Shown here piece after piece: positions 45,231 to 53,950 of a stretch of DNA of 64,000 nucleotides. The stretch is from Anaerotignum propionicum. GTDB lineage: Bacteria; Bacillota; Clostridia; Lachnospirales; Anaerotignaceae. The notes below the pieces were generated by a model. The model did not search any database. It had not been told where the DNA came from and worked only from the letters and a program-made list of their open reading frames with translations. Each line of letters begins with the position of its first letter. Within the stretch, counting starts at the first letter, position 1. The DNA lies in assembly GCF_024461735.1 (NCBI RefSeq), contig NZ_JANGAD010000008.1, forward strand, positions 108,571 to 172,570. The letters are read 5' to 3'. Made by a program: the position numbers and the translations under genes.

Positions 45231-45374
45231 TCACTTTTTCTCTTTTCTTTCTTTTTTACATTGGCCGCAATTTCCCCCGCACCCACAGCAACCGCCGTTT
45301 TTTTTCATGCGACGAACAGCCCCTATAAAACCTAAGGCAATCAGGCCTAAAATAATATAATCCAAAATACCCAT
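45231..45374 (-). CDS. FeoB-associated Cys-rich membrane protein
   Basis: A 47-residue protein read directly from the minus strand: one membrane helix (MGILDYIILGLIALGFIGAV) followed by a basic, Cys-rich cytosolic tail GGCCGCGGNCGQCKK with five cysteines. This is the FeoB-associated Cys-rich membrane protein type, replacing FeoC in many Firmicutes. It begins 12 bp after feoB; AAGGAGCTG precedes the ATG. A role in iron delivery or FeoB maturation is inference from context and composition. Confidence 0.88.
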   Translation of the reverse strand: MGILDYIILGLIALGFIGAVRRMKKNGGCCGCGGNCGQCKKERKEKK

Positions 45375-45386
45375 GTATTCAGCTCC

Positions 45387-47393
45387 TTATGCAAACAGCT
45401 GTAATATTTGATATACACCGAAAGCCACAATCCACGCTATCACACATTGAATCAAAGCAACAACCCCTGCCAAAAATCCTGAATTCAGTTCCCTTTTCAC
45501 CGCCGCAATAGCCGCTACACAGGGTGTGTATAACAGTGTGAATACCAAAAAACTAATGGCAGAAATAGGTGTAAATAGTGTCGATAAAGCTATATTCAAC
45601 TGTGCAACCGTTGTTCCCAGTAAAACACTCATGGTACTGATTACCGCTTCCTTTGCGGTGAAACCCGTAATCAACGCTGTGGGTATACGCCAATCTGTAA
45701 ATCCGAGAGGGACAAATAATGGTGCCAAAATCCTACCGAACATTGCAAGAAGACTGTTTGCACTGTCTGCTACAATATTTAAGTGACTATCAAAGCTTTG
45801 TAAAAACCAAATAATAATTGTAGCTACAAAAATAACAGTAAATGCCTTTTGTAAGAAATCTCTTGCTTTATCCCACATTAACAAAACCACGCTTTTGAGT
45901 GAAGGAAAACGGTAATTTGGCAATTCCATTACAAAGGGTATGGGGTTACCATGAAAAATAGTTCTACCAAACAAAAGTGCAACTATAATTCCTACGACAA
46001 TACCAAACAGATAAAGACCAAGCATAACCAATGCTCCCTGCTTTGGAAAAAATGCCGCTGTGAAAACAGCATAAATAGGTATTTTTGCAGAACAGCTCAT
46101 AAAAGGTGTCAATAACATGGTCATTTTTCTGTCCCGTTCTGAAGAAAGGGTTCTGGTTGCCATAACCGCAGGAACGGTACAGCCAAAACCAATTAATAGA
46201 GGAACAATGCTGCGACCGGAAAGACCGATTTTCCGCAGAAGTTTATCCATTACAAAAGCAACCCTTGCCATATATCCTGTATCTTCCAAAATAGAAAGGA
46301 AAAAAAACAACACCACAATGATTGGTAAAAAGCTTAGAACACTGCCAACCCCGGCAAAAATACCATCAATGACCAAGCCGTGTACCACAGGATTTATGCC
46401 ATATAAGGTTAGCCCTTGATCCACCCAGCCCGTAATCCCATCAATGAGTACAGATAACCCATCACTTAAAAACGCACCAATCACATTAAAAGTAAGGAAA
46501 AAAATCATAAACATAATGCCGATAAAAATAGGTATTGCCAAAAATTTATGGGTTAGCAATCCATCAATGCGAACACTGCGAATATGCTCTTTGCTTTCTT
46601 TGCATTTGATAACCGTTGCTTCGCAAACCCGTTCAATAAAGGCATAGCGCATGTCTGCCAACGCTGCATTACGATCCATAGAAAGCTCTGTTTCCATTTC
46701 AATAATGCTGTGCTCAATCAATTCCAATTCATTTTGGCTGAGCATCAATCTTTTTATTATATCCTCATCATTTTCAATTACCTTTGTGGCACTAAATCTT
46801 AATGGAAGACCTGCATTTTCCGCATGATCCTCCAACTGATGACAAACAGAATGGATACATCTGTGCACGGGTCCTTGAGGGCAAAAATCCAGTCTTTGAG
46901 GCAATCTTTTTTGCTTCGTTTCCTTCAATGCACTCTGAAGCAATTCTTCAATTCCTTCATTTTTTGCCGCACTGATGGGAATTACAGGAATGCCAAGTTC
47001 CTCCGACATCTTTTCAACGTTTATCGTACCACCGTTATTGCGCACCTCATCCATCATATTTAGTGCCAAAACCATAGGAATGCGCATTTCCAGCAATTGC
47101 AGGGTCAAATATAAATTTCTCTCAATATTGGTGGCATCTACAATATTAATAATGCCGTCAGGCTTTTCATTCAAAATAAAATCTCGGCTTACAATCTCTT
47201 CACTGGTATAGGGACGGATGGAATAAATACCAGGTAAATCCACCACTTTACAATCCTTATGACCCCTGATTTCACCAATTTTTTGCTCTACCGTCACCCC
47301 AGGGAAGTTTCCCACATGCTGATTGGAGCCTGTCAGCTGATTAAATAATGTTGTTTTACCGCAATTTTGATTTCCTGCTAAAGCAAATATCAT
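45387..47393 (-). CDS. feoB: Ferrous iron transporter FeoB
   Basis: Main Fe(II) importer under anoxic conditions. 668 residues: N-terminal G domain with GNQNCGKTT (P-loop), DLPGIYS (G3) and NMMD in the G4 position, a helical GDI-like domain (about 170-260), and a membrane domain with Gate motifs (GRSIVPLLIGFGCTVPAVMAT region, and LLTPFMSCSAKIPIY) containing the conserved cysteines. The start codon overlaps the feoA stop by 4 bp. Confidence 0.97.
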   Translation of the reverse strand: MIFALAGNQNCGKTTLFNQLTGSNQHVGNFPGVTVEQKIGEIRGHKDCKVVDLPGIYSIRPYTSEEIVSRDFILNEKPDGIINIVDATNIERNLYLTLQLLEMRIPMVLALNMMDEVRNNGGTINVEKMSEELGIPVIPISAAKNEGIEELLQSALKETKQKRLPQRLDFCPQGPVHRCIHSVCHQLEDHAENAGLPLRFSATKVIENDEDIIKRLMLSQNELELIEHSIIEMETELSMDRNAALADMRYAFIERVCEATVIKCKESKEHIRSVRIDGLLTHKFLAIPIFIGIMFMIFFLTFNVIGAFLSDGLSVLIDGITGWVDQGLTLYGINPVVHGLVIDGIFAGVGSVLSFLPIIVVLFFFLSILEDTGYMARVAFVMDKLLRKIGLSGRSIVPLLIGFGCTVPAVMATRTLSSERDRKMTMLLTPFMSCSAKIPIYAVFTAAFFPKQGALVMLGLYLFGIVVGIIVALLFGRTIFHGNPIPFVMELPNYRFPSLKSVVLLMWDKARDFLQKAFTVIFVATIIIWFLQSFDSHLNIVADSANSLLAMFGRILAPLFVPLGFTDWRIPTALITGFTAKEAVISTMSVLLGTTVAQLNIALSTLFTPISAISFLVFTLLYTPCVAAIAAVKRELNSGFLAGVVALIQCVIAWIVAFGVYQILQLFA

Positions 47394-47623
47394 TTTGCAG
47401 CCTCCTCAATCACCTGAATATTCCTAGCATCCTCCAAACGAATGGTCAGCGTGTAGCCTCTCAAGCGCAGCTCTATGGGATCACCCATAGGTGCAACCTT
47501 TGTAATCATTATTTTTGTTTTAGGTATCAATCCCATATCTAAAAGGCGATAGCGCAAAACCCCTTCGCCGCCAACCCTCAAAATTACTGCTTCTTTGCCA
47601 ATGGGCAATTCATCTAACGTCAT
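47390..47623 (-). CDS. feoA: Ferrous iron transport protein FeoA
   Basis: 77-residue SH3-like cytosolic partner of FeoB. It contains RLLDMGLIPKTKIMI and GDPIELRLRGYTLTIR, both typical of FeoA. First gene of feoA-feoB-small Cys-rich protein. Confidence 0.95.
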   Translation of the reverse strand: MTLDELPIGKEAVILRVGGEGVLRYRLLDMGLIPKTKIMITKVAPMGDPIELRLRGYTLTIRLEDARNIQVIEEAAK

Positions 47624-47672
47624 TATGATCCCTCTATCTATCCTAAAGTTAATTCAGTCTAATTCATGAGAA

Positions 47673-47701
47673 AGTATAGCATAACCCCCAACCGATGTCA
47701 A
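47673..47701 (-). promoter_or_regulatory. Promoter of the feo operon
   Basis: TTGACA, 17-bp spacer, TATACT on the minus strand, about 45 bp upstream of feoA. I could not identify a convincing Fur or DtxR box, though the sequence just downstream (AATTAGACTGAATTAA) is a candidate. Confidence 0.8.
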
Positions 47702-47771
47702 TTTTCCTTGTTTTTTGGCGTTGCAGATACTTACTGGTATTCTTTCCATCATCAATAAAATTCCCATAAAG

Positions 47772-47805
47772 AAAAAAAAGTCCAAGGGTAAAAATCCCCT
47801 TGGAC
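47772..47805 (-). terminator. Terminator of the GntR-ABC operon
   Basis: A 9-bp perfect stem GTCCAAGGG/CCCTTGGAC followed by a T8 run on the minus strand. Confidence 0.88.
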
Positions 47806-47845
47806 GATTATTCTTTGTGCCCCTCTATTTTTTATGCATCCAATA

Positions 47846-48571
47846 CTATTCGATTTTATCTAAATAAGTATGAAAACCATTTTCCTGATAACCAATGGTT
47901 TCCTTCATGAGCTCTTGAATGGTCTTGCCCTGTTGACGAAGGTCATCCAATGTAATATCCACCGCAAGGGTATTTTCCTTTAAAATAATCACCCGATCCA
48001 CGAAATTTTCAATTTCATTGATTTCATGGGTGGTTATAAAAATCGTTTCCTCGCCGGATAGGGTACCGGATAAGGCCTGCATAAAATCCTGTCGGGTAAA
48101 CATATCCTTACCCACGAAGGGTTCATCCATAATAATGTATGGTGTTCTTTTTGCCATACCCGCGGCTATCTCCACCTTAGCCCTCTGCCCCTTTGACATC
48201 TTTTTGATGGGTCGGTCCTCTAAATGAAAAAATTCCAAAAGCATATCAAAGTAAGGTCTATCAAAGGATGGGAAAAAATCCTGCGAAAAATCTCCATATT
48301 CCTTAGGTGTCAGATCGTTAAAATATGTTCCTGCCTCACTGATAAAAGCAATTTTACCTGCCATCTCCTGAGGTGTTTGGTCATCTATCTTAATTTCCAT
48401 ATGATTGTCCGGCTTCATCAAACCGGCAATCAGCTTCAAAAGTGTGGTTTTCCCCGCACCATTGGCACCCAAAATCGCTACAATCTGTCCCGTGGGAACA
48501 ATGAAGGAGACATTTTCTAAAACTTTTTTAAAGTTTGCATAGGTAAAATATAAATTTTTTATCTCCACCAT
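47846..48571 (-). CDS. ABC transporter ATP-binding protein
   Basis: 241-residue ATPase subunit, last gene of a four-gene operon. Walker A is GANGAGKTT, the signature is MSKGQRAKVEIA (SKGQ instead of SGGQ), and Walker B is YIIMDEPFVGKD. The overall type resembles export or YtrB-like ABC ATPases that pair with GntR/YtrA regulators. It overlaps the upstream gene by 13 bp. Confidence 0.9.
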   Translation of the reverse strand: MVEIKNLYFTYANFKKVLENVSFIVPTGQIVAILGANGAGKTTLLKLIAGLMKPDNHMEIKIDDQTPQEMAGKIAFISEAGTYFNDLTPKEYGDFSQDFFPSFDRPYFDMLLEFFHLEDRPIKKMSKGQRAKVEIAAGMAKRTPYIIMDEPFVGKDMFTRQDFMQALSGTLSGEETIFITTHEINEIENFVDRVIILKENTLAVDITLDDLRQQGKTIQELMKETIGYQENGFHTYLDKIE

Positions 48572-50055
48572 GAATTTTCCACCTTTCCATTTATAGGTAT
48601 AACCTCCATAATTTGTCGCTGTCTTTGGGTAATGATTGAATCACCATAATAATTTTTCATTGCCTCCTCAAGATAAGGTGCACTTTTTGCAATATCGTAT
48701 ATGGAAAACATTTTATAAATATCTTCATCATAATCCGTTACCAACTGACCCCGATAGAGAACCTTTTCAGTATCTCCATTCATTACAGTCAGATACACCT
48801 GATATCCGTAGTAGTAAGGAAGCTTCAATTTTTCTTCATCATTCACCATAGATACATCAAAAATCAGATTATTCCTACATACAGAAAGTAGTCTTCCACC
48901 ATCTCCATAGCAATTCATTCGTTTTAAGCCTTTTTCATCAAATTGGTACATTCCATTTACAACCGTCTCCCAAGCCTCTGAACCATCCTTCTGTTTTACA
49001 ATTTCATATGTTCTAAAGTAGATGGAAGCATCCCTTTCATTCCAAGAAACCACATCGGCCTCAGCTTGGTCTACCCTTTTACCCAGCTCATTAGTAAGCA
49101 AATCCTGCGCAACCAAGGTGCCCTCTGTATTATATAATTCGAAAAACAAGCTGTCCTTTTGGGTTCTAAAAATTCCAATGGATTGCTCGCCAACCTTAAA
49201 CATTCCTAATATATGATTATCCTCACCCACAGGGAAGGCGCATAGAGCCGTTGCTTTGCCATACTCCTTTTGGTCATATATCTTTCCTTCATCAGGTGTT
49301 TTAACCAAATCCTCTTTGTTGACACGATACAAGGTGGTTTTTCCTTGGCACTCCTTGCTGGGAATTGCCATGCTAAAATAAGCATCTCCCAATTTAATGC
49401 AAATCGCATTAATTTGGGCATCATTAAAAGCGGAATGGGTGAAGAAAGAATTTGTTTCTGCATAATCACCCCGTGTGTAATAATACGGCTTATCTTGCAG
49501 AGTCATTCCTGTAGGCACCCTTGCCCAACGCCCATTGTCTACATCAAAAAAAGATAAATACACATCAATCTTATCGGCAATAACTGTCTCCCCTCCAACA
49601 AATTCGGCATTTTGCAAATCAAAGTCTTCTAATAGTTCCTCATTAAAGCTATCCTTATGTTGTATCTTTGCATCTTTGGAAGGTGCCGAATCGGTAGAAG
49701 AAAATACATTGCCACTACGACTAAAATCATAATAATTTTCTTGTTTATAATAATTGTAGCTATATTTTTCAAATCCCGTTAAACCTCTGCGCTCAGCAAA
49801 AACAATATTTTTAATTTGCTCTGTGTCAAAAGGGTAAAACTTAGTGGTTAGTTCTCCATCCTCTAAACGAAAACTGATTCCTTGGGTACCATCACCGGCA
49901 ATCCCTTCCAAGGGAAAAAGGGTTAAATATTCTCTTTGTCCCTCTAAATCACTTAAATAAAAAATTCCTTTTTTCTGTAATCCATGCATTACACCAAAAA
50001 AAACCGTGAAGATCAGAATGGGTAAAGCCACCGCCCAAATCACCTTATTTTTCAT
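48559..50055 (-). CDS. Membrane-anchored extracytoplasmic protein of unknown function in ABC operon
   Basis: About 498 residues. One N-terminal membrane segment (KNKVIWAVALPILIFTVFFG) anchors a large extracytoplasmic domain rich in Tyr/Phe and short beta-strand patterns, with no catalytic motif that I recognise. Repeated beta segments in the C-terminal half (such as SLFFELYNTEGTLVAQDL, WETVVNGMYQFDEKGLKRM) could be propeller-like blades; this is inference. The ATG at 50055 follows GGGAAGGG; upstream codons overlap the permease. It sits between the permease and ATPase genes, so it is likely part of the transporter complex. Confidence 0.75.
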   Translation of the reverse strand: MKNKVIWAVALPILIFTVFFGVMHGLQKKGIFYLSDLEGQREYLTLFPLEGIAGDGTQGISFRLEDGELTTKFYPFDTEQIKNIVFAERRGLTGFEKYSYNYYKQENYYDFSRSGNVFSSTDSAPSKDAKIQHKDSFNEELLEDFDLQNAEFVGGETVIADKIDVYLSFFDVDNGRWARVPTGMTLQDKPYYYTRGDYAETNSFFTHSAFNDAQINAICIKLGDAYFSMAIPSKECQGKTTLYRVNKEDLVKTPDEGKIYDQKEYGKATALCAFPVGEDNHILGMFKVGEQSIGIFRTQKDSLFFELYNTEGTLVAQDLLTNELGKRVDQAEADVVSWNERDASIYFRTYEIVKQKDGSEAWETVVNGMYQFDEKGLKRMNCYGDGGRLLSVCRNNLIFDVSMVNDEEKLKLPYYYGYQVYLTVMNGDTEKVLYRGQLVTDYDEDIYKMFSIYDIAKSAPYLEEAMKNYYGDSIITQRQRQIMEVIPINGKVENSWWR

Positions 50056-50069
50056 ACCCTTCCCCCCTT

Positions 50070-50921
50070 TTAAATGTCTTTTCTCCACTTTAATTTGTGT
50101 ATGGCAACAACTATTAATGTCACTCCGAGAAACCCTGCCAGTACAAATAAATAAAGACTTTGGGGCAATATAGATCTCACTGAATAAAATAACTGATTAT
50201 CAATAAAAAGCCACGCCCGATAAAATGCCACAAAAAATCCCGCTAATACAACCACAAACAGTAACACTCTTATAAAAACACTTTCATTATATAATCCTGC
50301 AAAAACAATGGCAGTAACGGAGAGAAACAATCCTCCACTTAATGCCAAAACCTGTATCCAAGAAACAGGGAAACAGGAAGATAGAAAAATACTTCTGTGA
50401 AAGGCCAAAAAAAATCCATTGGAAATAGTGGCATCTATTTCTCTAACGGTTACACTCTGGGAAAAACGCAAAACAGATTGGAATGCCGCTTTCACATACA
50501 TAGAAGTAATGGGTATGTACAACGCAACCATAGCCACAAGCCATAGCGCAAAATATAAAAAAACCACCGCTGATGCCGATAAAAAGAAGGCATAAAACAC
50601 CTGACACCTTTTCATAGGCAGCATCAAAATAGAATACATCCCTTTTCCGTTAGTGTAAAATCCATTCATTTGAATAAAGAGTGTGATAAAAAGTGTAATC
50701 AAACCCAGAAAAAAAACGATACCTGCGCCACTATAATCAATTACCATATCATAGGTGCGAAATTCCTTTGCAATATGCTGATATGCATTGTTCGTGCTAA
50801 GGCTGCTGCTAATTAAAATCAGAAGAGCGGCAATCCCTAAAGAAATGCCCATAATATATCGGCCACTCTTGCGAAAAAACCATTGAAACAAATAATTACT
50901 GAGTTTTATTGTATTTTTCAT
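50070..50921 (-). CDS. ABC transporter membrane protein
   Basis: About 283 residues with six predicted membrane helices (for example GISLGIAALLILISSSL, GAGIVFFLGLITLFITLFI, AFFLSASAVVFLYFALWLVAMV), consistent with the membrane subunit for the ATPase two genes downstream. The ATG at 50921 overlaps the GntR stop (ATGA), giving tight coupling. Substrate unknown. Confidence 0.82.
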   Translation of the reverse strand: MKNTIKLSNYLFQWFFRKSGRYIMGISLGIAALLILISSSLSTNNAYQHIAKEFRTYDMVIDYSGAGIVFFLGLITLFITLFIQMNGFYTNGKGMYSILMLPMKRCQVFYAFFLSASAVVFLYFALWLVAMVALYIPITSMYVKAAFQSVLRFSQSVTVREIDATISNGFFLAFHRSIFLSSCFPVSWIQVLALSGGLFLSVTAIVFAGLYNESVFIRVLLFVVVLAGFFVAFYRAWLFIDNQLFYSVRSILPQSLYLFVLAGFLGVTLIVVAIHKLKWRKDI

Positions 50922-51304
50922 GCTGACTCCGCCCTTTCCCATTCTTGTTGCAGCAATCCCAATACCTCATCAAGGGATAATTTATTTTCCTTTAACCTTT
51001 TTACAAATTCAGCTACCAAATCTCCTGTCATTTCCCGTTGTATCTCCAATAACATATCCTCATCAAAATAAAGGATGCTGACTGTGTTTTTGGGTGTAAG
51101 AACCAAGCCCGCATCTTCTAAAACACGAAAAGCCTTTTGCGCAGTATTGGGGTTAATTTTCAGCTGAGTTGCCAGTTCACGCCTAGATGGCAATGGGTCT
51201 CCCTTTTTTGCCTTCCCTAAAAATATCTGCCGCTTTACAAATTCATTTATTTGTGCATAAACCGGTTCCACTGTATTGAGAACCAGCTCCGTAAAATCTA
51301 ACAT
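50918..51304 (-). CDS. GntR-family regulator, YtrA type
   Basis: 128-residue repressor-type regulator. The N-terminal winged helix (about 10-75) contains GDPLPSRRELATQLKINPNTAQKAFRVLED; the short C-terminal helical region is characteristic of the YtrA subfamily, which controls ABC transporter operons. It is first in its own operon and the promoter carries two palindromes it probably binds. AGGAGGGG before the ATG at 51304 sets the start. Confidence 0.93.
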   Translation of the reverse strand: MLDFTELVLNTVEPVYAQINEFVKRQIFLGKAKKGDPLPSRRELATQLKINPNTAQKAFRVLEDAGLVLTPKNTVSILYFDEDMLLEIQREMTGDLVAEFVKRLKENKLSLDEVLGLLQQEWERAESA

Positions 51305-51313
51305 ACTACCCCT

Positions 51314-51378
51314 CCTAAAGTGTACTATATTGATAACACACCTAAGTGTATTATATGACTCATACACCTAGGTGTCAA
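51314..51378 (-). promoter_or_regulatory. GntR-ABC operon promoter with repeated ACACCTAGGTGT operators
   Basis: TTGACA (51373-51378), 17-bp spacer, TATAAT (51350-51355) on the minus strand. A perfect palindrome ACACCTAGGTGT (51364-51375) overlaps the -35 and a near copy ACACTTAGGTGT (51338-51349) lies just past the -10, their centres 26 bp apart. A third half-like site ACACTTTAGG is at 51314-51323. The arrangement is that of autorepression by the encoded GntR protein. Confidence 0.85.
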
Positions 51379-51449
51379 TATAAAAAAAGCTTTTTGTCGA
51401 AATGTTTCATAAACCATTCTATTTCCTATCTCTATCAAAATTTTTGCAA

Positions 51450-51477
51450 TAAAAAGGTGCCGACTTTATCGGCACCT
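51450..51477 (-). terminator. Terminator of glmS
   Basis: A perfect 9-bp stem AGGTGCCGA/TCGGCACCT followed by T5 on the minus strand, shortly after the glmS stop codon. Confidence 0.88.
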
Positions 51478-51514
51478 AAAAAGCTTCTTTATGAAGCAAC
51501 AAGAAGCATCTAAT

Positions 51515-53338
51515 TTATTCAACGGTTACTGATTTTGCCAAATTTCTGGGCTTATCAACATCACAGCCTCTTTCCACTGCTGTATAGTAGGCAAACAACT
51601 GCATGGGCAAAACATTGTAAGAGCTTGTAAAAATATCTCCTGACTTCGGCAGATAAATCACCTCATCCGCCACCTCTTCCATGGCAAGATTTCCTTCCAC
51701 AGCAATGGCAATTACTTTAGCGCCCCTAGCCTTTACCTCTTTGGCATTACTTACCAACTTTTCAAACAGTCTTTCCTGGGTTGCGATGGCAATCACCAGC
51801 GTCCCTTCCTCAATTAAGGATATGGTTCCATGCTTTAACTCCCCGGCCGCATAAGCCTCACTGTGGATATAGGAAATTTCCTTTAGCTTCAAGGAGGATT
51901 CCATTGCAGCAGCATAATCCAGACCACGACCAATGATAAATACGTCCTCACTTTGAGCATATTTTTTCGCAAGCTCAGCCATTTTTGTATCTAACTTTAA
52001 TACCTCTTCTGTCTTTTGAGGTAATAAGCGTAATTCCTGTAGATACTCATTCAGGCGTCCTTCCTCCATAGTACCCCGTACCTTGGCAAAATACAAGGAA
52101 ACCAGATATAGCAAGGAAAGCTGGGTTGTATATCCCTTTGTGGTTGCCACTGCAATTTCAGGCCCTGCCCAAGTATAAAGCACATCATCACTTTCCCTAG
52201 CAATGGAACTGCCCACCACATTCACAATAGAGAGTACTTTAACCCCCTGTTTTTTCGCTTCTCTTAACGCCGCCAAAGTATCTGCGGTCTCTCCGGATTG
52301 GCTGATGATAATACAAAGGTCATTCTGATTCAAAATAGGATTACGATAGCGGAATTCAGAAGCAATATCTACTTCAACAGGAATTCTGCTTACTTCTTCC
52401 ATAACATATCTGCCTACAACACCTGCATGCCATGCACTACCGCAGGCAACAATGTGAATACGATTAAAATTCTTAATTTCCTCTTCCGTCAAGGAAAGAT
52501 CCTCAAAACTGATACCCGTTTCTGTCATTCTGGGGAAAACTGTTTTTCTCAACGCTTCAGGCTGTTCCATAATTTCCTTCATCATGAAATAATCGTATCC
52601 GCCCTTTTCCGCGGCGTCGATATCCCATGTCACACGGAATACATCCTTATGAATCTCATTTCCATCCAAATCGTAAAGGGTTACGCCTTCTTTGGTCAAA
52701 AATATAATTTCATTGTCATCCAGCAAATAATAATCTCTGGTATATTCCAGTAATGCAGGAATATCTGATGCAACATAATTTCCCTCACTGCTTAAGCCTG
52801 CCAAAAGGGGGCAATCCTTTCTGACTGCAACCAAGCTATCGGGATGGTCAATGCACATAATAGCCAAAGCATATGCGCCACGAACCTTTCTGACTACTTT
52901 GCTTAATGTTTCAACAGGATTTCCCTCATAATAATAATCAAACAGCTGTGCAACCACTTCTGAGTCCGTTTCTGATACAAATACATAGCCTTGCTCCTGT
53001 AAGAAGGCCTTAATTTCCATATAATTCTCAATGATTCCGTTGTGAACCACTGAAATTTTTCCGCTTTGGCTATTGTGAGGATGGCTGTTGCGGTCACTGG
53101 GGGCCCCATGGGTAGCCCATCTGGTATGGCCAATTCCCATATGGGAGGATAAAGTTTCCTCTTTATTAATTTTTTCCGCCAGATTCGCCAACCTACCTTT
53201 TGCCTTAATGGTATATATTCCATCATGATAAACAGAAATACCCGCTGAATCATAACCACGGTATTCCAACTTGGCAAGTCCATTCAAAAGAACGGGTACC
53301 GCCTCAGCGTTCCCGATATATCCAACAATTCCACACAT
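51515..53338 (-). CDS. glmS: Glutamine-fructose-6-phosphate aminotransferase (isomerizing)
   Basis: Makes glucosamine-6-phosphate for peptidoglycan and other amino sugars. 607 residues: N-terminal glutaminase with nucleophile Cys2 (MCGIVGYIG) and GHTRWATHG, then two SIS domains (ACGSAWHAGVVGRY and SQSGETADTLAALREA; ESSLKLKEISYIHSEAYAAGELKHG) and the C-terminal DKPRNLAKSVTVE. Upstream lies a glmS ribozyme, so expression is controlled by product-triggered mRNA cleavage. Confidence 0.98.
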   Translation of the reverse strand: MCGIVGYIGNAEAVPVLLNGLAKLEYRGYDSAGISVYHDGIYTIKAKGRLANLAEKINKEETLSSHMGIGHTRWATHGAPSDRNSHPHNSQSGKISVVHNGIIENYMEIKAFLQEQGYVFVSETDSEVVAQLFDYYYEGNPVETLSKVVRKVRGAYALAIMCIDHPDSLVAVRKDCPLLAGLSSEGNYVASDIPALLEYTRDYYLLDDNEIIFLTKEGVTLYDLDGNEIHKDVFRVTWDIDAAEKGGYDYFMMKEIMEQPEALRKTVFPRMTETGISFEDLSLTEEEIKNFNRIHIVACGSAWHAGVVGRYVMEEVSRIPVEVDIASEFRYRNPILNQNDLCIIISQSGETADTLAALREAKKQGVKVLSIVNVVGSSIARESDDVLYTWAGPEIAVATTKGYTTQLSLLYLVSLYFAKVRGTMEEGRLNEYLQELRLLPQKTEEVLKLDTKMAELAKKYAQSEDVFIIGRGLDYAAAMESSLKLKEISYIHSEAYAAGELKHGTISLIEEGTLVIAIATQERLFEKLVSNAKEVKARGAKVIAIAVEGNLAMEEVADEVIYLPKSGDIFTSSYNVLPMQLFAYYTAVERGCDVDKPRNLAKSVTVE

Positions 53339-53381
53339 AATTTAAATTTCTCCTTTATTCTTTTATTCGTCCGTTGCCTTT

Positions 53382-53525
53382 CCCTTTGTCAGGAGAATTT
53401 TCTTCTCCTATTTGTAGAAAGACCTGCGTCCCTGAACGAATGGGCGAGAAGCATCCGCCGAAAAATTCGATCACTTCTACCTCGTCAACCGCCCTATCTG
53501 CGGTTCTGGCGCTTCCACTACATAT
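53382..53525 (-). ncRNA. glmS ribozyme
   Basis: The leader contains the conserved catalytic core: AGCGCCAGAACC at the 5' end, GGTTGACGAGGTAGAAG, ATCGA, TTTCGGCGGATGCTTC, and a distal GGAGAA/TTCTCC hairpin. By homology cleavage falls 5' of the G at 53512. Glucosamine-6-phosphate acts as cofactor, so product accumulation destroys the mRNA. Confidence 0.95.
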
Positions 53526-53602
53526 ACCGTCCTTTCCTTCTTTTTCACCGATAGGAAGCCTTGGGTTGCAATTTTTTCGTCAAAAAGCAACACCGTTTTG
53601 AT

Positions 53603-53631
53603 AGTATACCATTTTTTTTTGAAAGGGTAAA
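53603..53631 (-). promoter_or_regulatory. Promoter of glmS ribozyme-glmS
   Basis: TTTACC, 17-bp spacer, TATACT on the minus strand; the predicted start near 53596 lies about 85 nt upstream of the ribozyme cleavage site. Confidence 0.6.
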
Positions 53632-53944
53632 GAGTTTCCCCCTATCATTATTCTATGACCGAGGGGAAAAGTCTTGCAATAAAAATTTATAAATATGAAA
53701 GATTTTTGTTACGTTTCGTTTATAATATTGGATTATACTAGAGTAATGTCACATCTTTTAATGTGTCCAGGTTTGCTTCTTGATTTTTTATGAAAAAAAC
53801 AAAAAGCACAGTCAATTTTAAAAGGTATCATCGATTATTTTTATGCAGACTGACAGTAAGATACCATGGGATAGACTTAGGCATCAATCAAAAATAAGGG
53901 GTTATGCCCCAGAATGAAGAAATACGGTATTAGCCTTAAGGAGG
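53632..53944. other. AT-rich spacer between divergent glmS and lipoprotein genes
   Basis: Holds TATAAT- and TATACT-like boxes around 53720-53740 on the plus strand, which could drive the lipoprotein gene, but none has a good -35 at proper spacing. No ORF or known RNA motif was recognised. Confidence 0.35.
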
Positions 53945-53950
53945 ATGAAT

